Assembly (NCBI RefSeq): GCF_001676725.1 | Contig: NZ_CP016172.1 | Coordinates: forward strand, 496,001 to 560,000 | Direction: 5' to 3' | Length of the DNA stretch: 64,000 nucleotides | Source: Bordetella flabilis | GTDB lineage: Bacteria; Pseudomonadota; Gammaproteobacteria; Burkholderiales; Burkholderiaceae_B | Shown: piece after piece, positions 34,480 to 42,782 of the stretch | How the letters are laid out: the number at the start of each line of letters is the position of its first letter | Numbering within the stretch: the first letter of the stretch is position 1 | Notes under the pieces: model-generated | What the model was told of the DNA's origin: nothing | The model's input: the letters and a program-made list of their open reading frames with translations, nothing else | The model's database searches: none | Made by a program: the position numbers and the translations under genes

Positions 34480-34919
34480 GCCGCAATGTCCGCGGCGCTC
34501 CATGGCTGGGGCGCGGGCACCCGTACGCCCTGCGGGCCGTCGACGCCAATGCTGCCGAAGTCCGCCGGGCCTACGACTTCCAGATATTCCATGTCCGGCG
34601 AGTAGTCGAACAGGTAGTGCCGGATACCGGGGTTCTGGTGCACACAGTCGCCGGCGCTGACCAGGGTTTCCTTGTCCTCGTACATGAAGCGTGCCCAGCC
34701 CTTCAGCATATAGACGATATGGAACTGGGCTTCATGGACGTGCCAGCCGGTCCCGTCTTCCGGTGCGTTCTGGGCGCGCACCAACTGCGCGATGACGGCG
34801 CCCTTGGTGGCCTTGGCGATGCCGAGGTCGCGATAGGCGAAAAAATCCCTGAGTCCGCCGGAACGAAACTCGGTGTCGCCAGGTCTGATATGGGAGAAGT
34901 CCGTGAGCGTGTCGACCAT
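34476..34919 (-). CDS. Cupin-domain protein
   Basis: 147 residues from the ATG at 34919, preceded by GGAGG at 7 bases. One cupin domain (about 45-125): WHVHEAQFHIVYMLKG supplies the HxH metal ligands of motif 1, and the downstream HQNPGIRHYLF carries a motif-2 histidine. Small single-domain cupins are dioxygenases, isomerases or sensors. It converges on the MarR gene and diverges from the ketopantoate-reductase-like gene. A catabolic role is likely from context; the reaction is unknown. Confidence 0.85.
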   Translation of the reverse strand: MVDTLTDFSHIRPGDTEFRSGGLRDFFAYRDLGIAKATKGAVIAQLVRAQNAPEDGTGWHVHEAQFHIVYMLKGWARFMYEDKETLVSAGDCVHQNPGIRHYLFDYSPDMEYLEVVGPADFGSIGVDGPQGVRVPAPQPWSAADIAA

Positions 34920-35105
34920 TATGTTGCCTCCAGTTTGCTGTCTGTCGCTTGCCGGATTGCCCCGTGCAAACCAGCCGCGTACAAATGGTGCGGCCGCGCG
35001 GCGCCAGCGGCAATACCGTAAAAATGCGAGCGCCCGCCGCAACCGCGGACCGCTTTGGAAGTCTTCAACCGTGTAAGCCTGCCGGGCAGGTGTAAGGAGC
35101 ATGCG

Positions 35106-36032
35106 ATGCGATTACTCGTGGTCGGGGCCGGATCCACCGGCGGCTATTTCGGCGGGCGGCTCGCCCAGGCGGGCCGTGATGTCACGTTTCTGGTGCGGCC
35201 CTCGCGCGCGGCGCACCTGCGCGAGACCGGACTGCATCTGGTCAGTCCGCATGGCGATGCGACCGTGCATCCCAAGGTCGTCACGGCGGACGGTATCGAT
35301 GCCCCGTACGAGGCGATCCTGCTGACGGTGAAAGGGTTTCAGCTTGAAGCGGCCCTGAACGATATCGCGCCCGCGGTGGGGCCGGAGACCATGATATTGC
35401 CGGTGCTGAACGGCATGGATCACATGGGCACGATCGCGCGGCGGTTCTCCCGCGCCAATGTGGTGGGGTGTGCGCTGAAGGTTGCGACAGTGCTGGAGGA
35501 CGACGGCAGCATCGTGCAACTGACGCCCATGCAGGACCTTGCCTATGGCGAACTCGATGGCGGCGATACGGCGCGCATGCGCGAGCTGGACGGCTTTTTC
35601 AGCGGCGTCGCCATTGGCGCCAGGCGCTCGCCGGTCATTCACCGCGAGATGTGGGAAAAATGGGTGCTGCTGGCCTCCGCCGGCGCGATTACCTGCCTGA
35701 TGCGCGGGACGGTAGGACAGGTGGAGGCATGCCCCGGAGGCGCGACCTTCGCATCGAACCTCGTGGACGAGGTCGTGGCGATCGTCAACGCCGTGGGCGT
35801 GCCGCCTTCGGCCGACTTCCTCACCGCCGCGCGGGCCCAGCTCACCGCCAAGGGGTCGCCCCTGGCGTCGTCGATGTTCCGCGACCTCCAGCGGGGCAGG
35901 GCGGTGGAAGTCGAGAACATTATTGGCGATCTGGTCCGGCATGCCGAAGCGGCGGGGATTCCCTGCCCGCTGTTGTCCGCTGCGTACGTTCATCTGCTCG
36001 TCTACCAGAACGGGCTTGTGGCGCAGCGCTAG
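35106..36032 (+). CDS. Ketopantoate reductase (PanE/ApbA) family protein
   Basis: 308 residues from the second ATG (35106), AAGGAG upstream. The Rossmann start RLLVVGAGSTGGYFGGRLA (GxGxxG) and ILLTVKGFQ fit the family. In true PanE the catalytic lysine is followed four residues on by asparagine; here the equivalent block reads EKWVLLASAGAITCLMR, without that asparagine. Many catabolic paralogues in Burkholderiales look like this and are annotated as 2-dehydropantoate reductases without proof. In this cluster it more likely reduces or oxidises a hydroxy/keto acid of the degraded substrate. Confidence 0.88.
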   Translation: MRLLVVGAGSTGGYFGGRLAQAGRDVTFLVRPSRAAHLRETGLHLVSPHGDATVHPKVVTADGIDAPYEAILLTVKGFQLEAALNDIAPAVGPETMILPVLNGMDHMGTIARRFSRANVVGCALKVATVLEDDGSIVQLTPMQDLAYGELDGGDTARMRELDGFFSGVAIGARRSPVIHREMWEKWVLLASAGAITCLMRGTVGQVEACPGGATFASNLVDEVVAIVNAVGVPPSADFLTAARAQLTAKGSPLASSMFRDLQRGRAVEVENIIGDLVRHAEAAGIPCPLLSAAYVHLLVYQNGLVAQR

Positions 36033-36125
36033 CCCTGTACCGATCGCCGGGATGCCTTGACCATCCAGTGTCATATGGCTTGCGCATCATGGGATGCTTG
36101 CAATACGAGCCTGGGCCGGAACGAC

Positions 36126-36758
36126 ATGTACGAAGGCGAACGTTTCAATGGCATGACGCATCTTGCGGGGCTGGCGCTGGCTATCGCGGCGTCCGCGGCG
36201 TTGATCCATCAAGCCGCCGCGATGAATGTGGAAGTCCGGCAGGTCATCGGATGCGCGGTCTTCGCGGTGTCGATGATCGCGGTATACGCTTCGTCCGCCC
36301 TTTATCACTGCACACGCGGCCCGCTCAAGGCGCTGTGGGCCAAGACGGACCATTGCGCTATTTACCTGCTGATTGCCGGCACTTATACGCCTCTGGCCCT
36401 GGGACCGATACGGCCCGGCTGGGGCGCCGCCATGGGCGCGGTGATCTGGCTGCTCGCGGGCGTCGGTATTGCACGGGAGCTGCGGGCCGCGCCCGGTGCG
36501 GCGCCCTCGCTGCCGCTCTACCTGATCATGGGATGGCTGGGGGTCATCTTCGCGGCGCCGGCGGCGGGCGCCATGTCGGCCCATTGCCTGGGGTGGCTGG
36601 TGGCGGGAGCCCTGCTTTACACGGTGGGGACCCTGTTTTACATGAACGACCGGCGGTGGCGGCACGCGCATGGCATCTGGCATCTGTTCGTCATCGGCGG
36701 GTCGGCGTGCCATTTCGTCACGGTATTCGGCCTGCTGCGGAATCCGCCGGTCGCGTGA
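36126..36758 (+). CDS. Hemolysin III / PAQR-like membrane protein
   Basis: 210 residues from the ATG at 36126. About seven TM helices. The family motifs are seen: ERFNGMTHLAGLALA at the N-terminus (the first His), ASSALYHC (second) and HAHGIWHLFVIGGSACHF at the C-terminus; these His/Asp/Ser residues form the intramembrane metal site of the PAQR/YqfA family, proposed to be a hydrolase. An upstream in-frame ATG (36057) would add 23 residues without family similarity. Shine-Dalgarno weak. Role in membrane lipid homeostasis is suggested for relatives only. Confidence 0.9.
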   Translation: MYEGERFNGMTHLAGLALAIAASAALIHQAAAMNVEVRQVIGCAVFAVSMIAVYASSALYHCTRGPLKALWAKTDHCAIYLLIAGTYTPLALGPIRPGWGAAMGAVIWLLAGVGIARELRAAPGAAPSLPLYLIMGWLGVIFAAPAAGAMSAHCLGWLVAGALLYTVGTLFYMNDRRWRHAHGIWHLFVIGGSACHFVTVFGLLRNPPVA

Positions 36759-36808
36759 ACGCCGTCATGCCAAAATGGCCTTGATTTTCCTGCACCGTGA
36801 GGCCGGCC

Positions 36809-37453
36809 ATGACGGACCCCGAAGAACTGCGTCGCATCTCCCAGCAAACGCTGCGCTACTACGAAGACGGCGCCGAAGCTTTCCGCGCCGGTACGCAGGA
36901 CCACGACGTCAGCCAGAACATCGCCGCGCTCCTGGACAATATCCACGGCGCGCCGCCGTTCGTCATCCTGGACCTGGGCTGCGGCCCGGGGCGTGACCTG
37001 CGTGCCTTCACCGCGCGTGGCCATCGGGCCATCGGCCTGGAGGGCGCGAGCCGCTTCGCAGAGATGGCGCGCGAGGCCTCCGGCTGCGAGGTGTGGATGC
37101 AGGATTTCCTGGCGCTGGACCTGCCGGACGCCTATTTCGACGGCATTTACGCCAATGCATCGCTGTTCCATGTGCCGTCGCCGGAACTGCCGCGCGTGCT
37201 GCGCCAGTTGCGTGCGGCGCTCAAGGACGGCGGCGTTTTCTTCAGCTCCAACCCGCGTGGCAATAACGAGGAAGGCTGGAACCGGGGCCGCTACGGCGCG
37301 TATCACGATATGGATACATGGCGCCGCCATGTGCAAGCCGCAGGTTTCGACGAGATCATGCACTATTACCGCCCAACGGGTCTGCCGCGCGAACAGCAGC
37401 CCTGGCTGGCGAGCGTGTGGCGCGCACGGCCGGCATCCGCGACCACACCCTGA
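36809..37453 (+). CDS. Class I SAM-dependent methyltransferase
   Basis: 214 residues from the ATG at 36809 (GAGG 6 bases upstream). Motif I VILDLGCGPGRDL (about 53-65) binds S-adenosylmethionine; the acidic end of beta-2 appears in AIGLEGASRF, and DGGVFFSSNPRG is the post-III region. Small methyltransferase-11-like domain only, with no substrate domain. The substrate is unknown. A bidirectional terminator hairpin follows. Confidence 0.88.
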   Translation: MTDPEELRRISQQTLRYYEDGAEAFRAGTQDHDVSQNIAALLDNIHGAPPFVILDLGCGPGRDLRAFTARGHRAIGLEGASRFAEMAREASGCEVWMQDFLALDLPDAYFDGIYANASLFHVPSPELPRVLRQLRAALKDGGVFFSSNPRGNNEEGWNRGRYGAYHDMDTWRRHVQAAGFDEIMHYYRPTGLPREQQPWLASVWRARPASATTP

Positions 37454-37512
37454 TCGGGGACATCAGTCGCGCCCGACGCCGCCGCCATCGCGCATTCGTG
37501 CACCAGGGGTTA

Positions 37513-37543
37513 GCGGAAGCACCCTCTTGGGTGCTTCCGCTTT
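37513..37543. terminator. Bidirectional rho-independent terminator
   Basis: Perfect 12-bp stem GCGGAAGCACCC / GGGTGCTTCCGC with a TCTT loop, followed by TTT on the plus strand, between the convergent methyltransferase and esterase genes. Confidence 0.8.
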
Positions 37544-37547
37544 GCAC

Positions 37548-38594
37548 TCAGGACCGGTGCTCGATGTTCCGGCTGATCCAGCCCAGCACCCAGTCGGCCA
37601 CCTGGATGCTGTTCCTGTCCTGCATCAGCATGTGGGTATTGCCGTGGAAGCCCGCGTCCGGCAGCAGCACCAGTTGCGCCTTGCCTCCGGCCTTGGCAAC
37701 CGCGCCGATGAAGGCGCGGCACTTTTCCAGTCGGGGCGCCCAGCGCGGCGACTTGTCTACGTTGTCTCCGTACAGCACGAGGATGGGCATTCGGGTGTAG
37801 GGCTGCATGTCGTCGGTGGCGCTGGGGCAGACGGTGGGTTCGATGGCGACGATGCCGGCGATTCCCTCCGTGCTGAGCGCCGCCGTCTGGAAAGGGTAGA
37901 CGCCGCCTTGCGAGTGGCTCATGAGTATGGTGCCGTGCAGCTTGCGCGCCAGCGCGGACAGGTTGGGCACAGTCGGATTCGGGCTGGGCAGCGCCGCGAA
38001 CCAATCCGGTACGAGCTGTTTCCATAGTTCGGCCTGCGCTTGCAGCGGGAACTGCATGCCGGGATAGGCCTTGGGATACTCCGGCCCGAAGCGGAAGATT
38101 GCCCAGGCTTCTTCATGCCCGGCGGCGAAGATGGCGGGCAGGGTGTCGGCAGATGCCTTGCCCATCTTCACGCTGTTGATCGCCGACGGGTCGCTGGCCG
38201 ACCGTCCGCGCGACACCTGGTCGATCACGTAGGTGCCGTAGCCCTTGCGGACGAAATATTCCTGCCAGCCCATGCGGCCATCGGGCGTGGTTTCCCACGT
38301 CTTGCCGGTCAGGCAGCAGCCGTGGATGAGCGTGATGGGATAGCGCCTCGCGTGCAGCGGCAATTGGTAGCTGACATACATCTGGTCCACGGTGATGGTG
38401 CCGTTCGCGCCCCGCCCCGGCGCCGTGGACAGGCTGTCGGAATGTATGTCCCGCCCGCCCACGAAAAAGCTGCCTTGCTCCTGTATCGTCAGCGGCTTGG
38501 GGCGTTGCGCCGCGTTTTCTTGCGCCGTCGCCGGCGAGGTGGCCATGGTCGTGACGCACAGGGCGCCCAACAACCATGCTGCGATGCGGTTCAT
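37548..38594 (-). CDS. Secreted alpha/beta hydrolase (esterase-like)
   Basis: 348 residues from the ATG at 38594, with AAGGAG upstream. A signal peptide (about 1-26, ending ATA-QE) sends it to the periplasm. The fold shows the oxyanion region LIHGCCLTGKTWE, the nucleophile elbow MSHSQGG, the acidic residue near LVLYGDNVD and the His in GFHGNTHM. Two cysteines in the first loop (CC) might form a disulfide. It resembles periplasmic esterases of proteobacteria with unknown natural substrate. It diverges from a LysR gene, its likely regulator. Confidence 0.85.
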   Translation of the reverse strand: MNRIAAWLLGALCVTTMATSPATAQENAAQRPKPLTIQEQGSFFVGGRDIHSDSLSTAPGRGANGTITVDQMYVSYQLPLHARRYPITLIHGCCLTGKTWETTPDGRMGWQEYFVRKGYGTYVIDQVSRGRSASDPSAINSVKMGKASADTLPAIFAAGHEEAWAIFRFGPEYPKAYPGMQFPLQAQAELWKQLVPDWFAALPSPNPTVPNLSALARKLHGTILMSHSQGGVYPFQTAALSTEGIAGIVAIEPTVCPSATDDMQPYTRMPILVLYGDNVDKSPRWAPRLEKCRAFIGAVAKAGGKAQLVLLPDAGFHGNTHMLMQDRNSIQVADWVLGWISRNIEHRS

Positions 38595-38845
38595 GTTGTC
38601 TCCTTTCCATCTATTGTGGGCGGCACGGTGCCGTGCCGGCGCCGTCGTGCGGTTCACGCCGCGCGCGGCGTAGGCACGCTACCCGACACGTGCTGACAAG
38701 CCCCTGACATGCCGATGCCTCCGGTCAACCCTGCGTGTCCATCGCCCCTCGCGACGGGTTGGCGTGGCGGGCTGCCCCCAGGTTCTGACTAAACTACGCG
38801 CTGCCCAGGCGTGATGCCTGGCTAACCAACAAGGGGAAACCACGC
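38595..38845. promoter_or_regulatory. Divergent esterase/LysR intergenic region
   Basis: 251 bases. An AT-richer core near 38780-38800 (GGTTCTGACTAAACTACG) is the likely promoter/LysR site. A small inverted repeat CCAGGC-N5-GCCTGG (38805-38821) lies in the LysR leader just after it. The rest is GC-rich and shows nothing clear. Confidence 0.35.
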
Positions 38846-39739
38846 ATGGACCGCATGGCGGCGATGGAAACGTTTGTCAGCGTGGTCGAGGCCGGCTCGT
38901 TCTCGGCTGCTGCCCGGCGCCTGGGCCTGGGCCAGCCCGCCGTGTCGAAATCCATTGCGCAGATGGAGCAGAACCTTGGCGTGAGGCTGTTGCTGCGCTC
39001 GACGCGCGGCCTGACGACCACCGATGCCGGCCAACGGTTCTACGAACATGCCAGGCGCGCGATCGAGGAAGCCGACGAAGCCGAACTGGCGGCGCGGTCG
39101 GCATCGGCGGGCCTTTCCGGCAAGCTGCGCGTGACGGCGGCCGTGACCTTCGCGCGGCTGCATATCCTGCCCGCGCTCAAGCCCTTCCTGGACCAGCATC
39201 CGCAATTGGACATCGACATTGCGCTGGACGACCGCAACATCGATCTGCTGGAGGAGGGCATCGACGTGGCCCTGCGCATGGGGCTGCTGGACGATTCGGC
39301 CATGACGGCACGCCGCATCGGGCAAAGCCCGCGTCGGGTGATCGGTACGCCGCGCTATTTCGAACAGGCAGGTATTCCCCAGACGCCGGCGGACCTCAGC
39401 CGCCACCAGGCCATCGTCTATTCGCAGCGCGGCGGCGGCGAGTCGTGGTCGTTCAGCCAGAATGGCAGCGAGGTCGCGGTGGTGGTCGCCGGCCGCGTGC
39501 GGGTCAGCGCCGCCGAAGGCATGCGCGCGGCGGTGCTGAGCGACATGGGACTGGCGGTGGCATCCGAATGGATGTTTTCGCCTGAACTGGCGGACGGGAA
39601 GGTGCGGACCGTGCTCACGGACTGGAAGCTGCCGCCCATCGATCTATGGGCGGTCTTCCCTTCCGGCAGGCTGGCGACATCCAAGGCCCGCGCCTTCGTC
39701 GCCTTCGTCGAGGAAGTGCTGGCGAACGCCGGGCCTTGA
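38846..39739 (+). CDS. LysR-family transcriptional regulator
   Basis: 297 residues. Helix-turn-helix at about 5-62 (GSFSAAARRLGLGQPAVSKSIAQME), substrate-binding domain at about 90-292. AAGGGGA precedes the ATG. CrgA-like group. It stands between the divergent esterase gene and the convergent peroxiredoxin-like gene (18 bases between stops); the esterase is the more likely target. Effector unknown. Confidence 0.92.
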   Translation: MDRMAAMETFVSVVEAGSFSAAARRLGLGQPAVSKSIAQMEQNLGVRLLLRSTRGLTTTDAGQRFYEHARRAIEEADEAELAARSASAGLSGKLRVTAAVTFARLHILPALKPFLDQHPQLDIDIALDDRNIDLLEEGIDVALRMGLLDDSAMTARRIGQSPRRVIGTPRYFEQAGIPQTPADLSRHQAIVYSQRGGGESWSFSQNGSEVAVVVAGRVRVSAAEGMRAAVLSDMGLAVASEWMFSPELADGKVRTVLTDWKLPPIDLWAVFPSGRLATSKARAFVAFVEEVLANAGP

Positions 39740-39757
39740 TATCGTGGCGCTCGCGGT

Positions 39758-40429
39758 TCAGCCGCGCTGCGCCGCCTTTTCCAGCACGGAGAACATTTCC
39801 GCGGGGTCGGGGCGCTGCGTGTAGTCGGGATTGATTTCCGAATACAGCACGATGCCATCCCTGCCGATGACGTAGCGCGCCGGCATCGGCAGTGTCCAGC
39901 TCGGATCGTTGTTGAACGCCGGCAGGTCGTTCTTCAGCTGTTTGTACAGATCGACCAGGTAGTCGGGCAGCTTGAAGCGCAGGCCGAAGGCCGCGCCGGT
40001 CCCGCCCTCGACATCGCTGAGCACCGGGAAACCCAATTGATTGGTGCGTACCGATTTGCGGCTGTTGACCGGCGTCTGCGGCGAGATCGCGACGACGTTG
40101 CCGCCGTAGGCCTGGATCTGCGGCAAGGCTTCGTTCAGCGCCTGCAGTTCGATGTTGCAGTATGGGCACCATACGCCCCGGTAGAACGTGACCACCAGCG
40201 GGCCGCGCGCCAGCAGGTCCGACGACGAGACTTCGTTGCCATCCTGGTCGTGCAGCGTGAATTGCGGCGCGCGATCGCCGGCCTTGACGGCGCGCGCGGC
40301 CTGGCCGCCGGCGATCAGCTCGGCCGTGGCGCGTTCCATGATGGGATGGATTTCGGGGGGCGCGTTGTACGGCGCCTTGCCCGCCTTGAAGTCGGCCTTG
40401 AAGGCGTCGAGTTTGTCCTGCAGCGACAT
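39758..40429 (-). CDS. Peroxiredoxin-like (AhpC/TSA) family protein
   Basis: 223 residues from the ATG at 40429 (GGAGAA upstream). After a helical N-terminus (about 1-45) the thioredoxin fold starts with GDRAPQFTLHDQDGNEV; the redox site is YRGVWCPYC, a CxxC instead of the usual peroxiredoxin TxxC. This PRX_like2 type is common in proteobacteria; it is thought to reduce peroxides or act as a thiol reductase. No signal peptide, so cytoplasmic. It sits downstream of the export operon on the same strand, 193 bases away, and is probably independent. Confidence 0.88.
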   Translation of the reverse strand: MSLQDKLDAFKADFKAGKAPYNAPPEIHPIMERATAELIAGGQAARAVKAGDRAPQFTLHDQDGNEVSSSDLLARGPLVVTFYRGVWCPYCNIELQALNEALPQIQAYGGNVVAISPQTPVNSRKSVRTNQLGFPVLSDVEGGTGAAFGLRFKLPDYLVDLYKQLKNDLPAFNNDPSWTLPMPARYVIGRDGIVLYSEINPDYTQRPDPAEMFSVLEKAAQRG

Positions 40430-40622
40430 GAGCGTTCTCCGATAGGATATGGGGCCAGGATTGAAGCGAACCATTGGTTCGTCCTGTGCGCCATCTTCGG
40501 GGAACGCCTTCGGGCGGGGTAGCCGTGCGCCAGGCATAACACCCATTCCCGGCGGGCATGGCGGCCGGGAGGCCGGGCCGGCCTGGCGCATCACGCCAGC
40601 GCCCGGCACGCCCCGCGCTCGT

Positions 40623-42782
40623 TCAGAAACCGGCTTCGCGGATGACCACCACGATGAGGTCATTGACCCATTGGGGCAGCCAGCGCCGGTGTTGGACATC
40701 GATCACCACTTCGCCGGGACGCGTCGACAGCCAGGGCGGTGGCGCATCCAGGGCGATCTGCACGCGATACAACACATCGCGGGGCATGGTCTGCCCCTGC
40801 CGCACGGTATGCGCGGGAATCTGGCCGCCGTGTTCGGTCCCGAGCATGGGGTTTGGCAGGTACAGGGTGCGCGCGGTGTCGACGGACACCACGCGGCCCG
40901 CCAGCGGCGCCGACGCATCGCGGGCCGGATAGAACCGGGCGCGGTCGCCGACCTGGACGATACCCAGGTCCTGTTGCTGCATATAGGCGTCGACCAGCCA
41001 GGCGCCGCCATCCACGGCCACGCCCAGGGCCTGCTTGGTATTCACCCATACGCCCGGACGCAGTTCCTTGTCCAGGTCGACCAGTACGCCATCGGCGGGC
41101 GCGCGCAAGGTCAGCCGCCGCAACTCGGCGCGGTGCGACGCTGCCTCGGTCATTTCCCGGGCGAGTTGCCGCAGCAGGACCGACCTTTTTTCCTCGCCGT
41201 CCTTCTCCCCCTGGAGCCCCGCAAGCTGGGCCTGCAAGGCCTGCACGGCGACATCGGCGCGGGCGGCCTTGTTGCGGATCTCCGGCGCGTCCAGCACATA
41301 GAGGACCTGGCCGCCGCGTATGGGGCCGGCCTGGGCGGGCGCCTGGACGATCCGGGCCGGTATGGGGCTGTACAGCGTGTGCTGCGTCGCGCTATGGGCC
41401 CAGGCCGGCGCGCGGACCTTGTCGCCGCCCACCAGGACGCAGACGGCCCATAGGGCCAGCAAGGCGAGCAGCCACGTCATCATGCGCGCCGCCCGTATGC
41501 CGCCCCGGCGCACCCATACGCCCACCTCCCGGTATATCGGCATGACAACGAACCAGAGAATCTCGACCGCGAACAGGATGATGCCGAGCAGTTTGAAGAA
41601 GAAGAGATAGACCGCGGTGGCGATGCCCAGGAACACCACGAAGCGGTACGCCCAGGTCAGCCACGAAAACGTCACCAGGAACACCCGCAGGGGACGGTCG
41701 AAATGCTCGGGATCCGGTTCCCGCCAGCCCAGGAGCGTGCGGCGCAACTGCGCCCGCGCCAGCCCGCCGGCGCGCTCGTGCAGATTGGGCAGGTCGAGCG
41801 CGTCCGACAGCAGGTAATAGCCGTCGAAGCGCATGAAGGGGCTGGCATTCAAGGTGAGCGATATGAACCAGCTCGTGGTGGCCAGGAAATAGAACGCGCT
41901 CTTGGCCGTGGGGTCTTCCGTCAGGCTCCATGCCAGCGTGGCCAGGCCGGCGATCATGGTTTCGACCAGTATCCCGGCGCCGGCGATATGAAAGCGCTGG
42001 CGCCGGTCCGCCAGCTTCCAGGATTCGCTGGTGTCCGTGTAAAGGACTGGCCACATGACCAGCAAGGCGAAGCCCATATGGGCGACGCGCACGCCGTAGC
42101 GCGTGGCGGTATAGGCGTGGCCGAGTTCGTGCAGGCTTTTGGTGACCGCCAGGGCGACCATATACCCGAGCAGGCCCTCGAACGACAGCTTGTCCTGGAA
42201 GGTCGCCAGGAAAGTGTCCCATTGCCTGGAAGCCAGCAGCACGCCCGTCAACGTGAGCAGGCCGACCAGCGCCACGAAGGTGCGCGAGAACAGCGGCGCG
42301 ACCCAGGGCATGGTGGCGCGCAGGAAGCGCCCCGGCCGCCACAGAGGGATGCGGATGAACAGATAGTTGTGCAGCAGCCATTTCCAGCCGGTGGCGGCGC
42401 GCGCCTTGCGCAGCGCCGCCAGGCGGTCCGAACCGGCGGCATCGCTGGCGCGCAGCAACTGCTGTTGCGCCAGGAAGACCAACAGGTGCAGCAGTTCGTC
42501 CTCGCTGGCCGACAAGGGCGTCTCGCCGTGCACGGCCGCGAGCAGGGCCTGCGGGGTGCCCAGTTGCCAGCGCGACAGCAGCTCGAACTCCAGCCAGCCG
42601 ATGCGGAAAAACCGGTTGCCTATGGGGTCCTGGATCATCCAGGCCGGCGAGCCATCCCGGTTGGCGGCGGCCGGCAGCAGGTGCAGGTCCTCGCGCAGGG
42701 CAGGCAGCGTGGCCGGCAAGGACGGGCCGGCGGCCGGCGCCGGCGCCGCGATGGCCGGCGCCGTGCTCACAGCCCGCTCCAT
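40623..42782 (-). CDS. PqqD-like / M50 site-2 protease / HlyD fusion protein
   Basis: 719 residues. N-terminal PqqD-like winged-helix region (about 28-110; WMIQDPIGNRFFRIGWLEFELL and LLHLLVFLAQQQLL). Then an M50 site-2 protease core: about nine TM helices between 150 and 450, zinc site HELGH (about 218-222) and the second ligand in NASPFMRFDG (about 311-320), so the protease is probably active. The C-terminal part (about 470-719) is an HlyD-type adaptor: barrel-sandwich halves (YSPIPARIVQAP and LTLRAPADGVLVDL) around a coiled coil. Its start overlaps the end of the preceding adaptor gene by 16 bases. It belongs to the adhesin operon and may process the exported protein in or near the inner membrane. 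Confidence 0.9.
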   Translation of the reverse strand: MERAVSTAPAIAAPAPAAGPSLPATLPALREDLHLLPAAANRDGSPAWMIQDPIGNRFFRIGWLEFELLSRWQLGTPQALLAAVHGETPLSASEDELLHLLVFLAQQQLLRASDAAGSDRLAALRKARAATGWKWLLHNYLFIRIPLWRPGRFLRATMPWVAPLFSRTFVALVGLLTLTGVLLASRQWDTFLATFQDKLSFEGLLGYMVALAVTKSLHELGHAYTATRYGVRVAHMGFALLVMWPVLYTDTSESWKLADRRQRFHIAGAGILVETMIAGLATLAWSLTEDPTAKSAFYFLATTSWFISLTLNASPFMRFDGYYLLSDALDLPNLHERAGGLARAQLRRTLLGWREPDPEHFDRPLRVFLVTFSWLTWAYRFVVFLGIATAVYLFFFKLLGIILFAVEILWFVVMPIYREVGVWVRRGGIRAARMMTWLLALLALWAVCVLVGGDKVRAPAWAHSATQHTLYSPIPARIVQAPAQAGPIRGGQVLYVLDAPEIRNKAARADVAVQALQAQLAGLQGEKDGEEKRSVLLRQLAREMTEAASHRAELRRLTLRAPADGVLVDLDKELRPGVWVNTKQALGVAVDGGAWLVDAYMQQQDLGIVQVGDRARFYPARDASAPLAGRVVSVDTARTLYLPNPMLGTEHGGQIPAHTVRQGQTMPRDVLYRVQIALDAPPPWLSTRPGEVVIDVQHRRWLPQWVNDLIVVVIREAGF

